Source of the DNA: Paludisphaera borealis
Lineage (GTDB): Bacteria; Planctomycetota; Planctomycetia; Isosphaerales; Isosphaeraceae
DNA: 64,000 nt
Direction: 5' to 3'
Assembly (NCBI RefSeq): GCF_001956985.1
Contig: NZ_CP019082.1
Location: 1,116,001 to 1,180,000 of the forward strand
Part shown: positions 52,501 through 60,407 of the stretch, piece by piece
Numbering within the stretch: position 1 is the first letter of the stretch
Layout: every line of letters begins with the position of its first letter
Program-made: the position numbers and the translations under genes
The notes under the pieces: generated by a model
Database searches by the model: none
Seen by the model: only the letters and a program-made list of their open reading frames with translations
What the model was told of the DNA's origin: nothing

Positions 52501-52691
52501 CCGGCCCCGGGGCGATCGGAAACCGCACCATCGGCACCGCCGCAGTCGGAGGGATGCTCGTGGGCACCTTGATTGGGGTCTTGGTAATTCCTGGCCTTTA
52601 TTACTTGTTCGGTGTGATTGCTGAGAAACGCAAACTCCTCCAGGACGAGGCGGATGAACCTCTCAGTGAGATTTTCGAGCACACCGCATAA
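49524..52691 (+). CDS. HAE1-family RND efflux pump, inner-membrane subunit
   Basis: A 1055-residue proton-driven exporter of the AcrB/MexB type. The N-terminal helix (IVISVIILFLGGLAIKTLPI) precedes the first porter domain. The proton relay is seen in GVVVDDAIVVVE, with Asp409 and Asp410 (equivalent to AcrB Asp407/408). The second half repeats the fold, with PVGLFGTFLLLKIMGLSNDV and GLLGKNAILIVEFAVQRR. The C-terminus ends QDEADEPLSEIFEHTA. Substrates are likely drugs or toxic amphiphiles. The adaptor is directly upstream, and the outer-membrane factor begins 732 bp downstream. Confidence 0.95.
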   Translation: MFAKILYRPALAIVISVIILFLGGLAIKTLPISQFPSVAPPSVVVTVAYPGASAAVLVDSVLIILEQAINGVQDMRYMASAATSAGEATIMIVFEPGTDPNVAVLNVNNRINMVKNRLPPLVEREGIVVMQMMTSMLMYVNVFSTQKSVDQNFLYNYAFVNILPEIKRVRGVGTATILGSRQYSMRVWLDLDRMRAYNLSSEDVMTALGKQSMIGSPGRLGQATGRTSQTVEYVLTWVGRYNKTEQYENIILKANPSGEILRLKDVAKIELSASYYNLYSDIDGLPSAAIVLKQTPGSNAATVIEEVKEKLKEMKAESFPPGMDFAVTYDVSAFLEASIEKVLHTLFEAFVLVALVVFMFLGDWRSTLIPTLAVPVSLIGTFFFMLMFGLSINLITLFALVLAIGVVVDDAIVVVEAVHAKMAEKHLSPYRATMEVVHEISGAIIAITLVMTAVFIPVTFMTGPVGVFYRQFGLTMATSIVLSGVVALTLTPVLCAMLLKPHTNHVKKRGPLAMLLHVFDRGVEKVTGGYAAVLRRIVTRRAFTMFVIMGFSTGIYLVNTQLSTGFIPLEDQGMIYGIIQTPPGSTLEYTNSKAHELQQIAKDIEGVNSVSSLAGYEVLTEGRGSNAGTCLINLKPWAERKMTSRQIIEKLDERGRAISNVKLEFFEPPAVPGFGAAGGFSTRVLDKTNTNDYKRLGEVTAKFMAALSKRKEVKGLFTFFASNYPQYELVINNDVAMQKGVSIGTAMDNLSVVVGSTWEQGFILFGQFFKVFVQAAPEFRRFPEDLEKMFVKNDRGEMVPYSAFMTIKKQQGLNEINRYNLYPSAAIQGAPAAGYSSGQAIKAIEEVAAETLPPGYDIGWEGLSYDEANKGNLAVYIFLIVVVFVYLVLVGQYESFMLPLAVILSLPVGLFGTFLLLKIMGLSNDVYAQIGLVMLVGLLGKNAILIVEFAVQRRQEGLSLKEAAIEGGKLRFRPILMTSFAFIAGLLPLVYATGPGAIGNRTIGTAAVGGMLVGTLIGVLVIPGLYYLFGVIAEKRKLLQDEADEPLSEIFEHTA
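52642..52691 (+). repeat. Duplicated pump/OMF boundary, copy 1
   Basis: This is the last 50 bp of the pump gene through its TAA. It recurs at 53412-53461 with about 41 of 50 bases the same and no gap; the first 19 bases (AGGACGAGGCGGATGAACC) are identical. The embedded ATG (out of frame with the pump) corresponds to the outer-membrane factor start codon in copy 2. Confidence 0.85.
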
Positions 52692-52938
52692 TCGGTGGGA
52701 AGGTCCCTTCCGACGAGGCGTCGACGTCTCGTCGGGGGGGGGGCGCGGCGACGGAGGTCGGCGACGCTTTAGAGTCGGGTCGCGAACACCCGTCGATGGA
52801 GCCGAACCGAGCCGCCGCCAAATGATGGTATTGCAGAGGCGAGGTTGCTCCGCCAACCCAAGGATCGCAGTCGTCGCCCCCGAGAACTGTCGCTTGACTT
52901 GAGGATCAGGTCGAGCATTTTCCCGACCCTTCGGCCCC

Positions 52939-53081
52939 CTACAGATCGCCGATGATCCGTTGGACCGCGCGGCGATTGATGCGGATGCGTTCGGCCAGAT
53001 CGCAAAGCCGGCGCTTGGGCGATGCAAATAAGGACATGGGCATGGTTGCTGAGGAACGTGCAACTGGTCGGACCCTGACAT
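52939..53081 (-). pseudogene. Frameshifted winged-helix (MarR-like) regulator fragment
   Basis: On the minus strand three frames line up to give a regulator N-terminus: a possible start MSGSDQ (53081), then CTFLSNHAHVLICIAQ (about 53065-53018), then KRRLCDLAERIRINRRAVQR (to a stop at 52939). Together they match the winged-helix pattern '..TFLTNHA.VL..IA..P..RLRDVAE..GITERAVQRI..DL' common in small regulators. Two frameshifts and the stop right after the recognition helix, where the wing should follow, show it is broken. It lies between the RND pump and the outer-membrane factor. Confidence 0.6.
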
Positions 53082-53411
53082 GATGTTCGACGTCTCCCCA
53101 CGGACGGGCTTGACGGCTCGACGAGAATCGGCTAGACAGTGCTCGATCTTCCTTTCTCAGTTCGTCCGCGGGGCGATTCACGCTCCGGATTCCGGCATCG
53201 ATCCTGAATCCGCCCGCTCTTATTTATAAATGTAGTCACTTGTGTCCGCGCGGTGGTCCCTCTCGATCGAGGAGCCTCCGAGTGCGAGACGTCGCCACGA
53301 CGGCTGCACGGGGCTCACCCCTCGCTCGGAGGGTCGTGACGCCCGAGATTTGGTGGTCGTTTCAGCTCCCGTCGGCGGATGGCCGAAAGTCGTTCGGTGG
53401 TGGAACTTACG

Positions 53412-53461
53412 AGGACGAGGCGGATGAACCAGTCAGTGAGCTTGGCGAACACGAAGCATAA
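53412..53461 (+). repeat. Duplicated pump/OMF boundary, copy 2
   Basis: Second copy of the 50-bp segment at 52642-52691. In the pump frame it encodes EDEADEPVSELGEHEA followed by TAA, resembling the real pump C-terminus. The outer-membrane factor starts within it at ATG 53424. It is probably the leftover 3' end of another pump gene. Confidence 0.8.
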
Positions 53462-55265
53462 GCAGCGCGCTGTTGCGATCGCGATGGCTTGCAGCTTCCT
53501 GCTGGTCTTGCCGTCCTGTGGAATCCCTGCGCTCCGTTATCCGAAGCCGGGACCAGGCGTGCCGGACAGCTTCGATCTCCGCAAGGCGGATCCGAAATCA
53601 GACTTGCCGGACGTCTTCGATAAAGCGATCAGCTCGGAAAACTCAGCTCAGGTCAGGATCGAAGACTTTTTCAATGATCCGATGCTGACGGGCTTGATGT
53701 ACACGGCGTTGGGCGGAAACCAGGAGTTGAGGATCCTGATTGAGAACGTCCAGATCGCCAGCAACGAGATTATGTCGAGGCAAGGTGCATACCTTCCCTT
53801 CGTCTTTCTCGGGGGCGGCGTTGGGGTGGACAAAGTCAGCAATTACACACTTCCGGGAGCCGGCATACGCGACGACCCGTTTCGCCCCGGGATGTTCCTT
53901 CCCAATCCGCTGCCGAATTTCTTGTTAGGCCCTACCTTCTTGTGGACGCCGGACATCTGGAGGCAGTTGCATAATGCCAAAGACGCGGCGGCGGCTCGCT
54001 ACTACGCCGCCGCTGAGGCACGGAACTACTTCGTGACCCGCATGTTGGCAGATATCGCCGAAAACTATTACCAGCTCATGGCGCTCGACAAGCGGCTTGA
54101 GATTCTGGATCAAACCATCGCGCTTCAGGAGCGAAGCCTCGAGGTCGCCAAGTCCATCAAGGAAGGCGCCCGCGGCACCGAGTTGCCTGTCCAGCGGTTC
54201 CTGGCCGAGGTCCGCAGGAACCAGAGCGAGAAGCTGATCGTCAACCAGGATATCATCGAGACCGAGAACCGTATCAACTTCCTGCTCGGTCGCAACCCGC
54301 AACGGGTCGAACGCATGTCGGGGGACTTCATCGATCTGAGCTTGCATGAACTGAGCATAGGCGTGCCCCCCCAGCTACTCCAGAACCGACCCGACATCCG
54401 CCAAGCCGAGCGCGAGCTGGCGGCGGCCGGGCTTGACGTGAAGGTCGCCCGGAAACGCTTCTATCCTCAGATGCTCATCACCTCCGGCGTTGGCTACCAG
54501 GCTTTCGACCCAAGGTATCTCTTCATTACTCCGGAAGCCTTGATCGCCAATGTCGCCGGCAACCTGATCGCGCCGTTTATCAACAAGAAAGCGATCAGGG
54601 CCGACTACCTCAGCGCGGACGCCCGGCAACTGCAGTGCGTCTACAACTACCAGCGCGTCGTCCTCAACGCCTTCACCGAGGTGATAAACCGCCTGTCCAA
54701 GGTGGAGAACTACCGCAACAGCATCGAGATCAAGAAGCAGCAGTTGGCAGCGCTCGAGAAATCGGTCCAAGTCGCCATGAGCCTTTTTCAGTTTGCCCGG
54801 GCCGATTACGTGGACGTGCTATTCGCCCAGCGTGACCTTAGAGACGCAAGAACGGTCACGGTCGAAACCAAGCAACAGCAACTGTCCGCCATCATAGACA
54901 CCTATCAAGCCCTCGGCGGCGGCAGCTATTTGTTGCCGATCTCCATCCCGAAACCGCTGCAATCTCACCATTGGAAGCTTTGGAGACACTCAAAAGCGAG
55001 TGAAGAGGCGGAGCCGATTCCAACACCGATGGCGGCGGCGGCAGGGCCGGAGCCGACTCTGCCATCAACTCCGGCAGCGGCGGAGGGGCCGGAACCGATT
55101 CCACCACCACCGCCGGCTGCGGCAGGTGGACCGGAACCGACTCTAGCACCGACACCGGCGGCGCCGGGGGGGCTGGAACCCCTCCCAGCACCGGCGACGA
55201 CAGAGGGGCCGGAACCCCTCCCAGCAACAACGGAAGGCGGAAAGGGGCCTGGAACTGCTCCGTAG
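53424..55265 (+). CDS. RND outer-membrane factor (TolC/OprM-type lipoprotein)
   Basis: A 613-residue protein from ATG 53424, preceded by GAGGACGAGG. A lipoprotein signal (ACSFLLVLPSCG) gives a lipidation Cys. Two OEP repeats follow with the usual blocks ELRILIENVQIASNEIMSRQ, FLWTPDIWRQLHNAKDAAAA, LLQNRPDIRQAERELAAAGL and FARADYVDVLFAQRDLRDAR. It should form the trimeric outer-membrane channel for the adjacent adaptor and pump. The last ~95 residues are unusual: degenerate repeats of (A/G)GPEP(I/L)PxPxP after LWRHSKASEEAE. The frame upstream to 53379 is not needed. Confidence 0.9.
   Translation: MNQSVSLANTKHKQRAVAIAMACSFLLVLPSCGIPALRYPKPGPGVPDSFDLRKADPKSDLPDVFDKAISSENSAQVRIEDFFNDPMLTGLMYTALGGNQELRILIENVQIASNEIMSRQGAYLPFVFLGGGVGVDKVSNYTLPGAGIRDDPFRPGMFLPNPLPNFLLGPTFLWTPDIWRQLHNAKDAAAARYYAAAEARNYFVTRMLADIAENYYQLMALDKRLEILDQTIALQERSLEVAKSIKEGARGTELPVQRFLAEVRRNQSEKLIVNQDIIETENRINFLLGRNPQRVERMSGDFIDLSLHELSIGVPPQLLQNRPDIRQAERELAAAGLDVKVARKRFYPQMLITSGVGYQAFDPRYLFITPEALIANVAGNLIAPFINKKAIRADYLSADARQLQCVYNYQRVVLNAFTEVINRLSKVENYRNSIEIKKQQLAALEKSVQVAMSLFQFARADYVDVLFAQRDLRDARTVTVETKQQQLSAIIDTYQALGGGSYLLPISIPKPLQSHHWKLWRHSKASEEAEPIPTPMAAAAGPEPTLPSTPAAAEGPEPIPPPPPAAAGGPEPTLAPTPAAPGGLEPLPAPATTEGPEPLPATTEGGKGPGTAP
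55016..55260 (+). repeat. Degenerate Pro/Glu-rich coding repeats at the OMF 3' end
   Basis: About seven tandem units of 24-42 bp, each with GGGGCCGGAACC-like cores, encode GPEP or GLEP plus proline-alanine spacers. They lie at the end of the outer-membrane factor gene. Such units expand and shrink readily; they probably form an extended periplasmic tail or arose when the gene end was disturbed. Confidence 0.7.
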
Positions 55266-55269
55266 AAAA

Positions 55270-55480
55270 CCCCTGGGCGCATAAGCGTTGCGTTGTGGAT
55301 GATGGCCCCCAGGACGATCTCGCGGCAGAGGATCTGGTACTTCCGCGAGTTGACCGTCTCCACCTGCTACCGGTGTGGTGCGGGACGGTCTTCACCCGAT
55401 CGGAGAGCACCAGGCCCGCCAGCCGCCGCAGTCGGCTGAGCTTCTTGGGGCTGAACCGATTCCGACGCGCGGGACGCTCG
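55270..55480 (-). pseudogene. Possible frameshifted gene fragment of unknown family
   Basis: Two minus-strand frames read like protein and join across a probable frameshift near 55369: FSPKKLSRLRRLAGLVLSDR then VKTVPHH, followed in another frame by QVETVNSRKYQILCREIVLG then AIIHNATLMRPGVFYG. The second part has a natural amphipathic look, unlike the shadow frames around it. It could be a transposase tail or another decayed gene. I do not recognise the family. It fills most of the 318-bp gap between the OMF and the DUF1501 gene; the rest (55480-55583) shows nothing. Confidence 0.3.
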
Positions 55481-55583
55481 ACAAGACGCCTCGCAGGCGT
55501 CCTGGAACACCCGGCGCGGCGGGTTTCGCGTGCTCACATTAGAGTGTTTCAGCTTCGAGAAATCTGGTGCGGGCGGAAGACCG

Positions 55584-57041
55584 TCACGCAAGCAAATCCT
55601 TCACCACGGCGGCCGGTTCGACGCCGGTAAGGCGGAAGTCGAGGCCTTGGTGACGGACGCTGAGGCGTTGGTGGTCGATGCCGAGCTGATGCAGGATCGT
55701 GGCGTGGATGTCGCGGACGTGGACGGGGTTTTCGACGGCACCGAAGCCGAACTCATCCGTCCGACCGTAGACGTGGCCGGCTTTGAAGCCGCCGCCGGCG
55801 AACCACATGGTGAAAGCGTCGATGTGGTGATTGCGTCCGGTGGATTCGCGCACCTCGCCCATCGGCGTGCGGCCGAATTCGCCGCCCCAGACGATGATGG
55901 TGTCGTCGAGTAGGCCCCGCTGACCGAGATCTCGCACGAGCGCGGCGCAAGGCTGGTCGACGTCGCGGCATTTCTCGGTGAGATGTCGTTCAAGGTTTTC
56001 GGTCGGGCCGCCGTGGTGGTCCCAACTCGTGTCGTAGAGTTGGACGAAGCGCACTCCGCGCTCGACGAGGCGGCGGGCGAGCAGGCAGTTGCGGGCGAAG
56101 CTGGTCTCCTTCGGATCAGCGATGCCGTACATTGCCAGAGTGGCCTGGCTTTCGCCGCGAATATCCATCAGTTCGGGAGCGCTGGTCTGCATGCGGTAGG
56201 CCATCTCGTAGGCGTTGATGCGCGTGGCGATTTCCTCGTCGCCGGTTTCGACGAGGCGCTTCAGGTTCAGCTCGCGCACGGCGTCGACGACCTGGCGCTG
56301 CCGCGGCTCGCTGATGGAGGGGGGGGCGGAGAGATTGACGATGGGGTCGCCTTGATTGCGCAGCGGCACGCCTTGATAGGTCGTGGGCAAGACGCCGCTG
56401 CCCCACAGCACCGAGCCGCCGCGCGGGCCCCGCGGACCGCTCTGCAGCACGACGAAGCCGGGCAGATCGTCGCATTCGCTGCCGAGTCCATAGGTGATCC
56501 ACGACCCCATGCTGGGCCGCCCGAACTGGCCGCTGCCTGTATTCATGAAGAGCTTCGCGGGCGCGTGATTGAACAGCTCGGTCTTGCAGGTGGTGACGAA
56601 GGTGACCTGGTCCACGATACCCGCAGTGTGCGGCAGGAGATCGCTCACCCAGGCGCCCGAGTCGCCATATTGCTTGAAGCTGCGCCTCGTGGCCAGCAGA
56701 TTATGGCCGTTGCTGCTGTCCATGAAGGCGAATCGCTTTCCCGCGGTGTAGCTCTCGGGAATCGGCTTGCCGTTCAACTTGGCGAGCTGCGGCTTGTAAT
56801 CGAACAGATCGAGCTGCGACGGGCCCCCCGCCATGAAGAGGAAGACGACGTTCTTGGCCTTCGCCGGGAAATGAGCGGGCTTCGGTTCCAGCGGGTTGCG
56901 CATCTGCGCCGGGGGAGCGGAGAATCCTCGCTCGGACAGCAGCGAGGCGAGGGCGATCGAGCCGACTCCGATCGAGCAGCGGCTGAAGAAATGACGACGC
57001 GAAATGGCGCGCAGCGTGTGATCGGGATTCATGGCGGTCAT
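55584..57041 (-). CDS. DUF1501 protein with Tat signal
   Basis: A 485-residue exported protein of the sulfatase-like DUF1501 family, abundant in planctomycetes. The twin-arginine signal is ISRRHFFSRCSIGVGSIALA. Family blocks include FLFMAGGPSQLDLFDYKP, RLVERGVRFVQLYDTSWDHH and TIIVWGGEFGRTPMGE. ATG 57041 overlaps the upstream cytochrome-domain gene stop by 4 bp (ATGA), the usual arrangement for this pair. The two are thought to handle sulfated or complex polysaccharides, but the reaction is unproven. Export needs TatC, present at 18.3 kb. Confidence 0.92.
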   Translation of the reverse strand: MTAMNPDHTLRAISRRHFFSRCSIGVGSIALASLLSERGFSAPPAQMRNPLEPKPAHFPAKAKNVVFLFMAGGPSQLDLFDYKPQLAKLNGKPIPESYTAGKRFAFMDSSNGHNLLATRRSFKQYGDSGAWVSDLLPHTAGIVDQVTFVTTCKTELFNHAPAKLFMNTGSGQFGRPSMGSWITYGLGSECDDLPGFVVLQSGPRGPRGGSVLWGSGVLPTTYQGVPLRNQGDPIVNLSAPPSISEPRQRQVVDAVRELNLKRLVETGDEEIATRINAYEMAYRMQTSAPELMDIRGESQATLAMYGIADPKETSFARNCLLARRLVERGVRFVQLYDTSWDHHGGPTENLERHLTEKCRDVDQPCAALVRDLGQRGLLDDTIIVWGGEFGRTPMGEVRESTGRNHHIDAFTMWFAGGGFKAGHVYGRTDEFGFGAVENPVHVRDIHATILHQLGIDHQRLSVRHQGLDFRLTGVEPAAVVKDLLA

Positions 57042-59359
57042 TCGCGAGTAAGGGTTTCGTCGAGGTTGAGCAGGACGCGGGCTGCGGAAAGGGCGTCGAG
57101 CCCCTTGAGAACGGCCAGCTCCTCGGGCTTGGGCGAGCGCGAGGTGCAACGGCGGAAGGCGGTTTCGAGGCCGTCGTTCCGGATGATCTTTTCCAGCGCG
57201 GCGGCGAACTCGAAGAAGCTGCCGTCGTTCAGCAGCGTAAGGGCTTGCAGCGGCGTGTTGCTGCGGATGCGGCGGGTGCAACTGGTGAATCCATCGGGCG
57301 CGTCGAAGACGTTCAGCGACGGCGGCGGCGAGGCGCGATAGACGAAGGTGTAGAGGCCGCGGCGGAACCGGTCCTCGCCCTTGCTCACGGCCCAGACTCG
57401 CTTCACCTGGCCCTGGCCCATGACGCCGTCGGGGATCGGGGGATAGACGGGAGGGCCGCCGAGCTTCGGCGAGAGAAGGCCGCTGGCGGCGAGTGCGACG
57501 TCGCGTACGAGCTCGGCGTCGAGCCGCAGGCGCTGCTGGCGGGCGAGGAGGTAGTTGTTCGGGTCCTTCTCGCGCAGCTCGGGCCTGTCGGACGAAGACT
57601 GCCGATAGGTGTGCGAGGTCACGATGAGGCGATGCAGATCCTTGAGGCTCCACTTCCGCTCCATGAGCTCGATGGCGAGCCAGTCGAGCAGCTCCGGGTG
57701 CGAAGGGGGCGAGCCTTGCATGCCGAAGTCGTTCTCCGACTCGACGATGCCGCGTCCGAAATACTGCTGCCAGACGCGGTTCACGATCACGCGCGCGGCG
57801 AGCGGATTCCGCGGGCTGACGAGCCATTTCGCGAGATCGAGGCGGTTGGGCGGGCCTTCCGGCTGATCGAGCGGATGCAGCACGGCGAGCGTCCCGGGCG
57901 TGACCTCGTCCGCGGGCCTGGTGAAGTCGCCTTTGATGAAGACGGTCGTCTTGCGCGGCTTCGGCAGCTCCTTCATCACCAGGGTGGTGACGCCCTGATT
58001 CAGGATGGCGTCGAGTTCCGTGTAGCGGTCGTTCCATCGGCGGAACGGACCCACGGCGCCGTCGCCGCTGGCGAACAGCGTCTTGCGCTCCGCGAGGCTG
58101 CGCTTCTCCCGCGGTACGGCGAGGATCTGGTTGACCTCCGGCGTGAAGCTCTTCTTCATCTGCGGCGTCAGGCCCGCCTCCCACTTCACCAGGTCGTCCG
58201 CGTGTTCCTTCAAATAGTCCGCGATCTTATCCTGGACTTCCTTGAACTCCGCGGCGAGGTCGCCGACGTTGACGCTCGGGTCGAAGACCTTCAGCGTCGG
58301 CTCGTCCTGGTTGTTCAGGAAGGCGAAGAGCCGGTAATACTCCTTCTGCGTGATGGGATCGAATTTGTGATCGTGGCACTGCGCGCAGCCGATGGAGAGC
58401 CCCAACCACACGACGCCCGTCGTCGCCACGCGGTCGAAGACGCTGTCGACGCGGAACTGCTCGACGTCAATGCCGCCTTCTTGATTGATCTGCGTATTGC
58501 GATGGAAGCCCGTGGCGATCGTCTGGCTCTCGCCGGCGTTGGGCAGGAGATCGCCTGCGAGTTGCTCGATGGTGAACTGATCGAACGGCATATCCGCGTT
58601 CAATGCGGCGATCACCCAATCGCGGAACTTCCAGATCTGGCGCGGGGCGTCAATGGAGTAGCCGTTGCTGTCTGCGTAGCGCGCCTGGTCCAGCCACCAC
58701 CGGCCCCAGCGCTCGCCGTAGTGCGGGCTGGCGAGCAGCCTGTCCACGAGTTCGCGATACGCCGCGTCCGCGTCCTTGGCTGAAGCCGTCACGAACGCAT
58801 CGAGTTCGGCGAGCGTCGGCGGCAGACCGATCAGGTCGAGCGACACGCGCCGGATCAGCTTTTCCGGTGGAGCTTCCGGGGACGATTTGAGGCCCGCTTC
58901 GGTCAGCTTCCGCGTGATGAAATGATCCACCGCCGCACCGTCGGACGCGTTCGCCGGCGAACGCGCGGGGGGAATGAACGCCCAGTGCTGTTCGTACTTC
59001 GCGCCTTGTTCGATCCACCGCTTGATCGTCGCACGCTGTTCCATCGTGAGCCGCGGCTTGTGCGAGGTCGGCGGCGGCATCATCAGTTCCGGATCGTCGC
59101 TCTGGATTCGCGTCCATAATTCCGAGTTCGTCGGATCGCCGGGGGCGACCCCCCTCACTCCGCCTCGGTCGCTCGTAGCGCCGTCGAAGGTGTCCAGCCT
59201 CAGTCCCGCCTTGCGATGCTTCGAGTCGAATCCGTGGCACGCAAAGCAATTGTTCGAAAGGATGGGACGGATGTCGCGGTTGAAAGAGATCGTCTCGGCC
59301 GCCTCCACCGCGCACGCGGACGTGGCTCCGATCAGGAAGACGGAGATGAGACGTGTCAT
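57038..59359 (-). CDS. PSD1 and planctomycete cytochrome C domain protein (DUF1549/DUF1553)
   Basis: A predicted 773-residue secreted protein. ATG 59359 gives a signal peptide (MTRLISVFLIGATSACAVEA); ATG 59383 is an alternative. The planctomycete cytochrome C domain holds NNCFACHG (Cys38, Cys41, His42). DUF1549 follows, with DRLLASPHYGERWGRWWLDQ, and DUF1553 with NRVWQQYFGRGIVESENDFG. The DUF1501 partner overlaps its 3' end by 4 bp. The pair is a hallmark of planctomycetes; a role in oxidative or hydrolytic attack on polysaccharides is only proposed. Confidence 0.92.
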   Translation of the reverse strand: MTRLISVFLIGATSACAVEAAETISFNRDIRPILSNNCFACHGFDSKHRKAGLRLDTFDGATSDRGGVRGVAPGDPTNSELWTRIQSDDPELMMPPPTSHKPRLTMEQRATIKRWIEQGAKYEQHWAFIPPARSPANASDGAAVDHFITRKLTEAGLKSSPEAPPEKLIRRVSLDLIGLPPTLAELDAFVTASAKDADAAYRELVDRLLASPHYGERWGRWWLDQARYADSNGYSIDAPRQIWKFRDWVIAALNADMPFDQFTIEQLAGDLLPNAGESQTIATGFHRNTQINQEGGIDVEQFRVDSVFDRVATTGVVWLGLSIGCAQCHDHKFDPITQKEYYRLFAFLNNQDEPTLKVFDPSVNVGDLAAEFKEVQDKIADYLKEHADDLVKWEAGLTPQMKKSFTPEVNQILAVPREKRSLAERKTLFASGDGAVGPFRRWNDRYTELDAILNQGVTTLVMKELPKPRKTTVFIKGDFTRPADEVTPGTLAVLHPLDQPEGPPNRLDLAKWLVSPRNPLAARVIVNRVWQQYFGRGIVESENDFGMQGSPPSHPELLDWLAIELMERKWSLKDLHRLIVTSHTYRQSSSDRPELREKDPNNYLLARQQRLRLDAELVRDVALAASGLLSPKLGGPPVYPPIPDGVMGQGQVKRVWAVSKGEDRFRRGLYTFVYRASPPPSLNVFDAPDGFTSCTRRIRSNTPLQALTLLNDGSFFEFAAALEKIIRNDGLETAFRRCTSRSPKPEELAVLKGLDALSAARVLLNLDETLTRE

Positions 59360-59700
59360 GGCTGGCCCAGGGAAATCGGACATACACGCGGCTCCGCATT
59401 CAAGCGGTTCGAGGAAATGCTCGATTTTGGGGTGATGGCCTTCGAAGCCGCTTGATCGGCTGTCAAACCGTCACGGAGGCGGAAGTCCATTCTACGAGTC
59501 TTGCTCGGTCAAACCAACCATGCGACAGCCATGGCAGAGTGAGAACCAGGAGACGAGAGGCCGTGCTTGACCTTCCCCTTGCTGGACTCCATGCGTCAGG
59601 ATCGGTCGAGATCTCCGCTCGGCGGCGTCGTTTTCAATCGAGGAGCCTGCTGGAGCGACTGCGCCGTCGCTGGGTAGGGCCGGCCGGATGGGAGCGGGGC
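59360..59700. other. Intergenic region between dcd and the cytochrome-domain gene
   Basis: A 341-bp gap between two minus-strand genes. It should carry the promoter of the DUF1549/DUF1501 pair. Short open frames are present on both strands but none looks genuine. Confidence 0.4.
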
Positions 59701-60276
59701 TTATTCGCCGCCCCGCATCCCCTCGACCAGCGGCAGCGTCACGCCTCGCTGCCCCTGGTACTTCCCCTTGCGGTCGCCGTACGACACCTCGCACGGCGAA
59801 TCGGCCTTGAGGAAAAGAAACTGACACGCTCCTTCGTTGGCGTAAAGCCTGGCGGGGAGCGGCGTCGTGTTCGAGAATTCCAGCGTGACGTGGCCTTCCC
59901 ATTCCGGCTCCAGCGGCGTGACGTTCACGATGATCCCGCACCGGGCGTAGGTGCTTTTGCCGACGCAGATCACCAGAACATCCCGCGGGATGCGGAAGTA
60001 CTCGACCGTGCGCGCCAGCACGAACGAGTTGGGCGGGATCGTGCAGACCTCGGCTTTGCGGTCGACGAAACCAGCGGTGTCGAACGCCTTGGGATCGACG
60101 ATGGCGGAATTGACATTCGTGAATATCTTGAACTCGTCCGACACCCTGGCGTCGTAGCCGTAGGAGGACAGACCATAGGAGATGACGCCCTCGCGTTGGA
60201 GGCGCTCCTCGAAAGGGGTGATCATGCCGTGATTCCGGGCTTGGTTGCGAATCCAGTGGTCGGGGAGGACGGACAT
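59701..60276 (-). CDS. dcd: dCTP deaminase
   Basis: A 191-residue enzyme converting dCTP to dUTP for thymidylate synthesis. Conserved blocks are [56 protein letters not shown] and [18 protein letters not shown], which includes the catalytic Glu. The length and the C-terminal [10 protein letters not shown] match the family. It is a single gene here. Confidence 0.96.
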   Translation of the reverse strand: MSVLPDHWIRNQARNHGMITPFEERLQREGVISYGLSSYGYDARVSDEFKIFTNVNSAIVDPKAFDTAGFVDRKAEVCTIPPNSFVLARTVEYFRIPRDVLVICVGKSTYARCGIIVNVTPLEPEWEGHVTLEFSNTTPLPARLYANEGACQFLFLKADSPCEVSYGDRKGKYQGQRGVTLPLVEGMRGGE

Positions 60277-60407
60277 AGGGGGCCTTTATGCGGTCGCGGG
60301 GTTTAGCTGGGTTTCGAGAGACGGGGGTCTCATTTTAACGAGTCGCCCGCCAGAGGTCTTCGCTGAACAGGCTCGGCGGCCAGTTCCATTCGGCGATCCG
60401 TCCGGCC

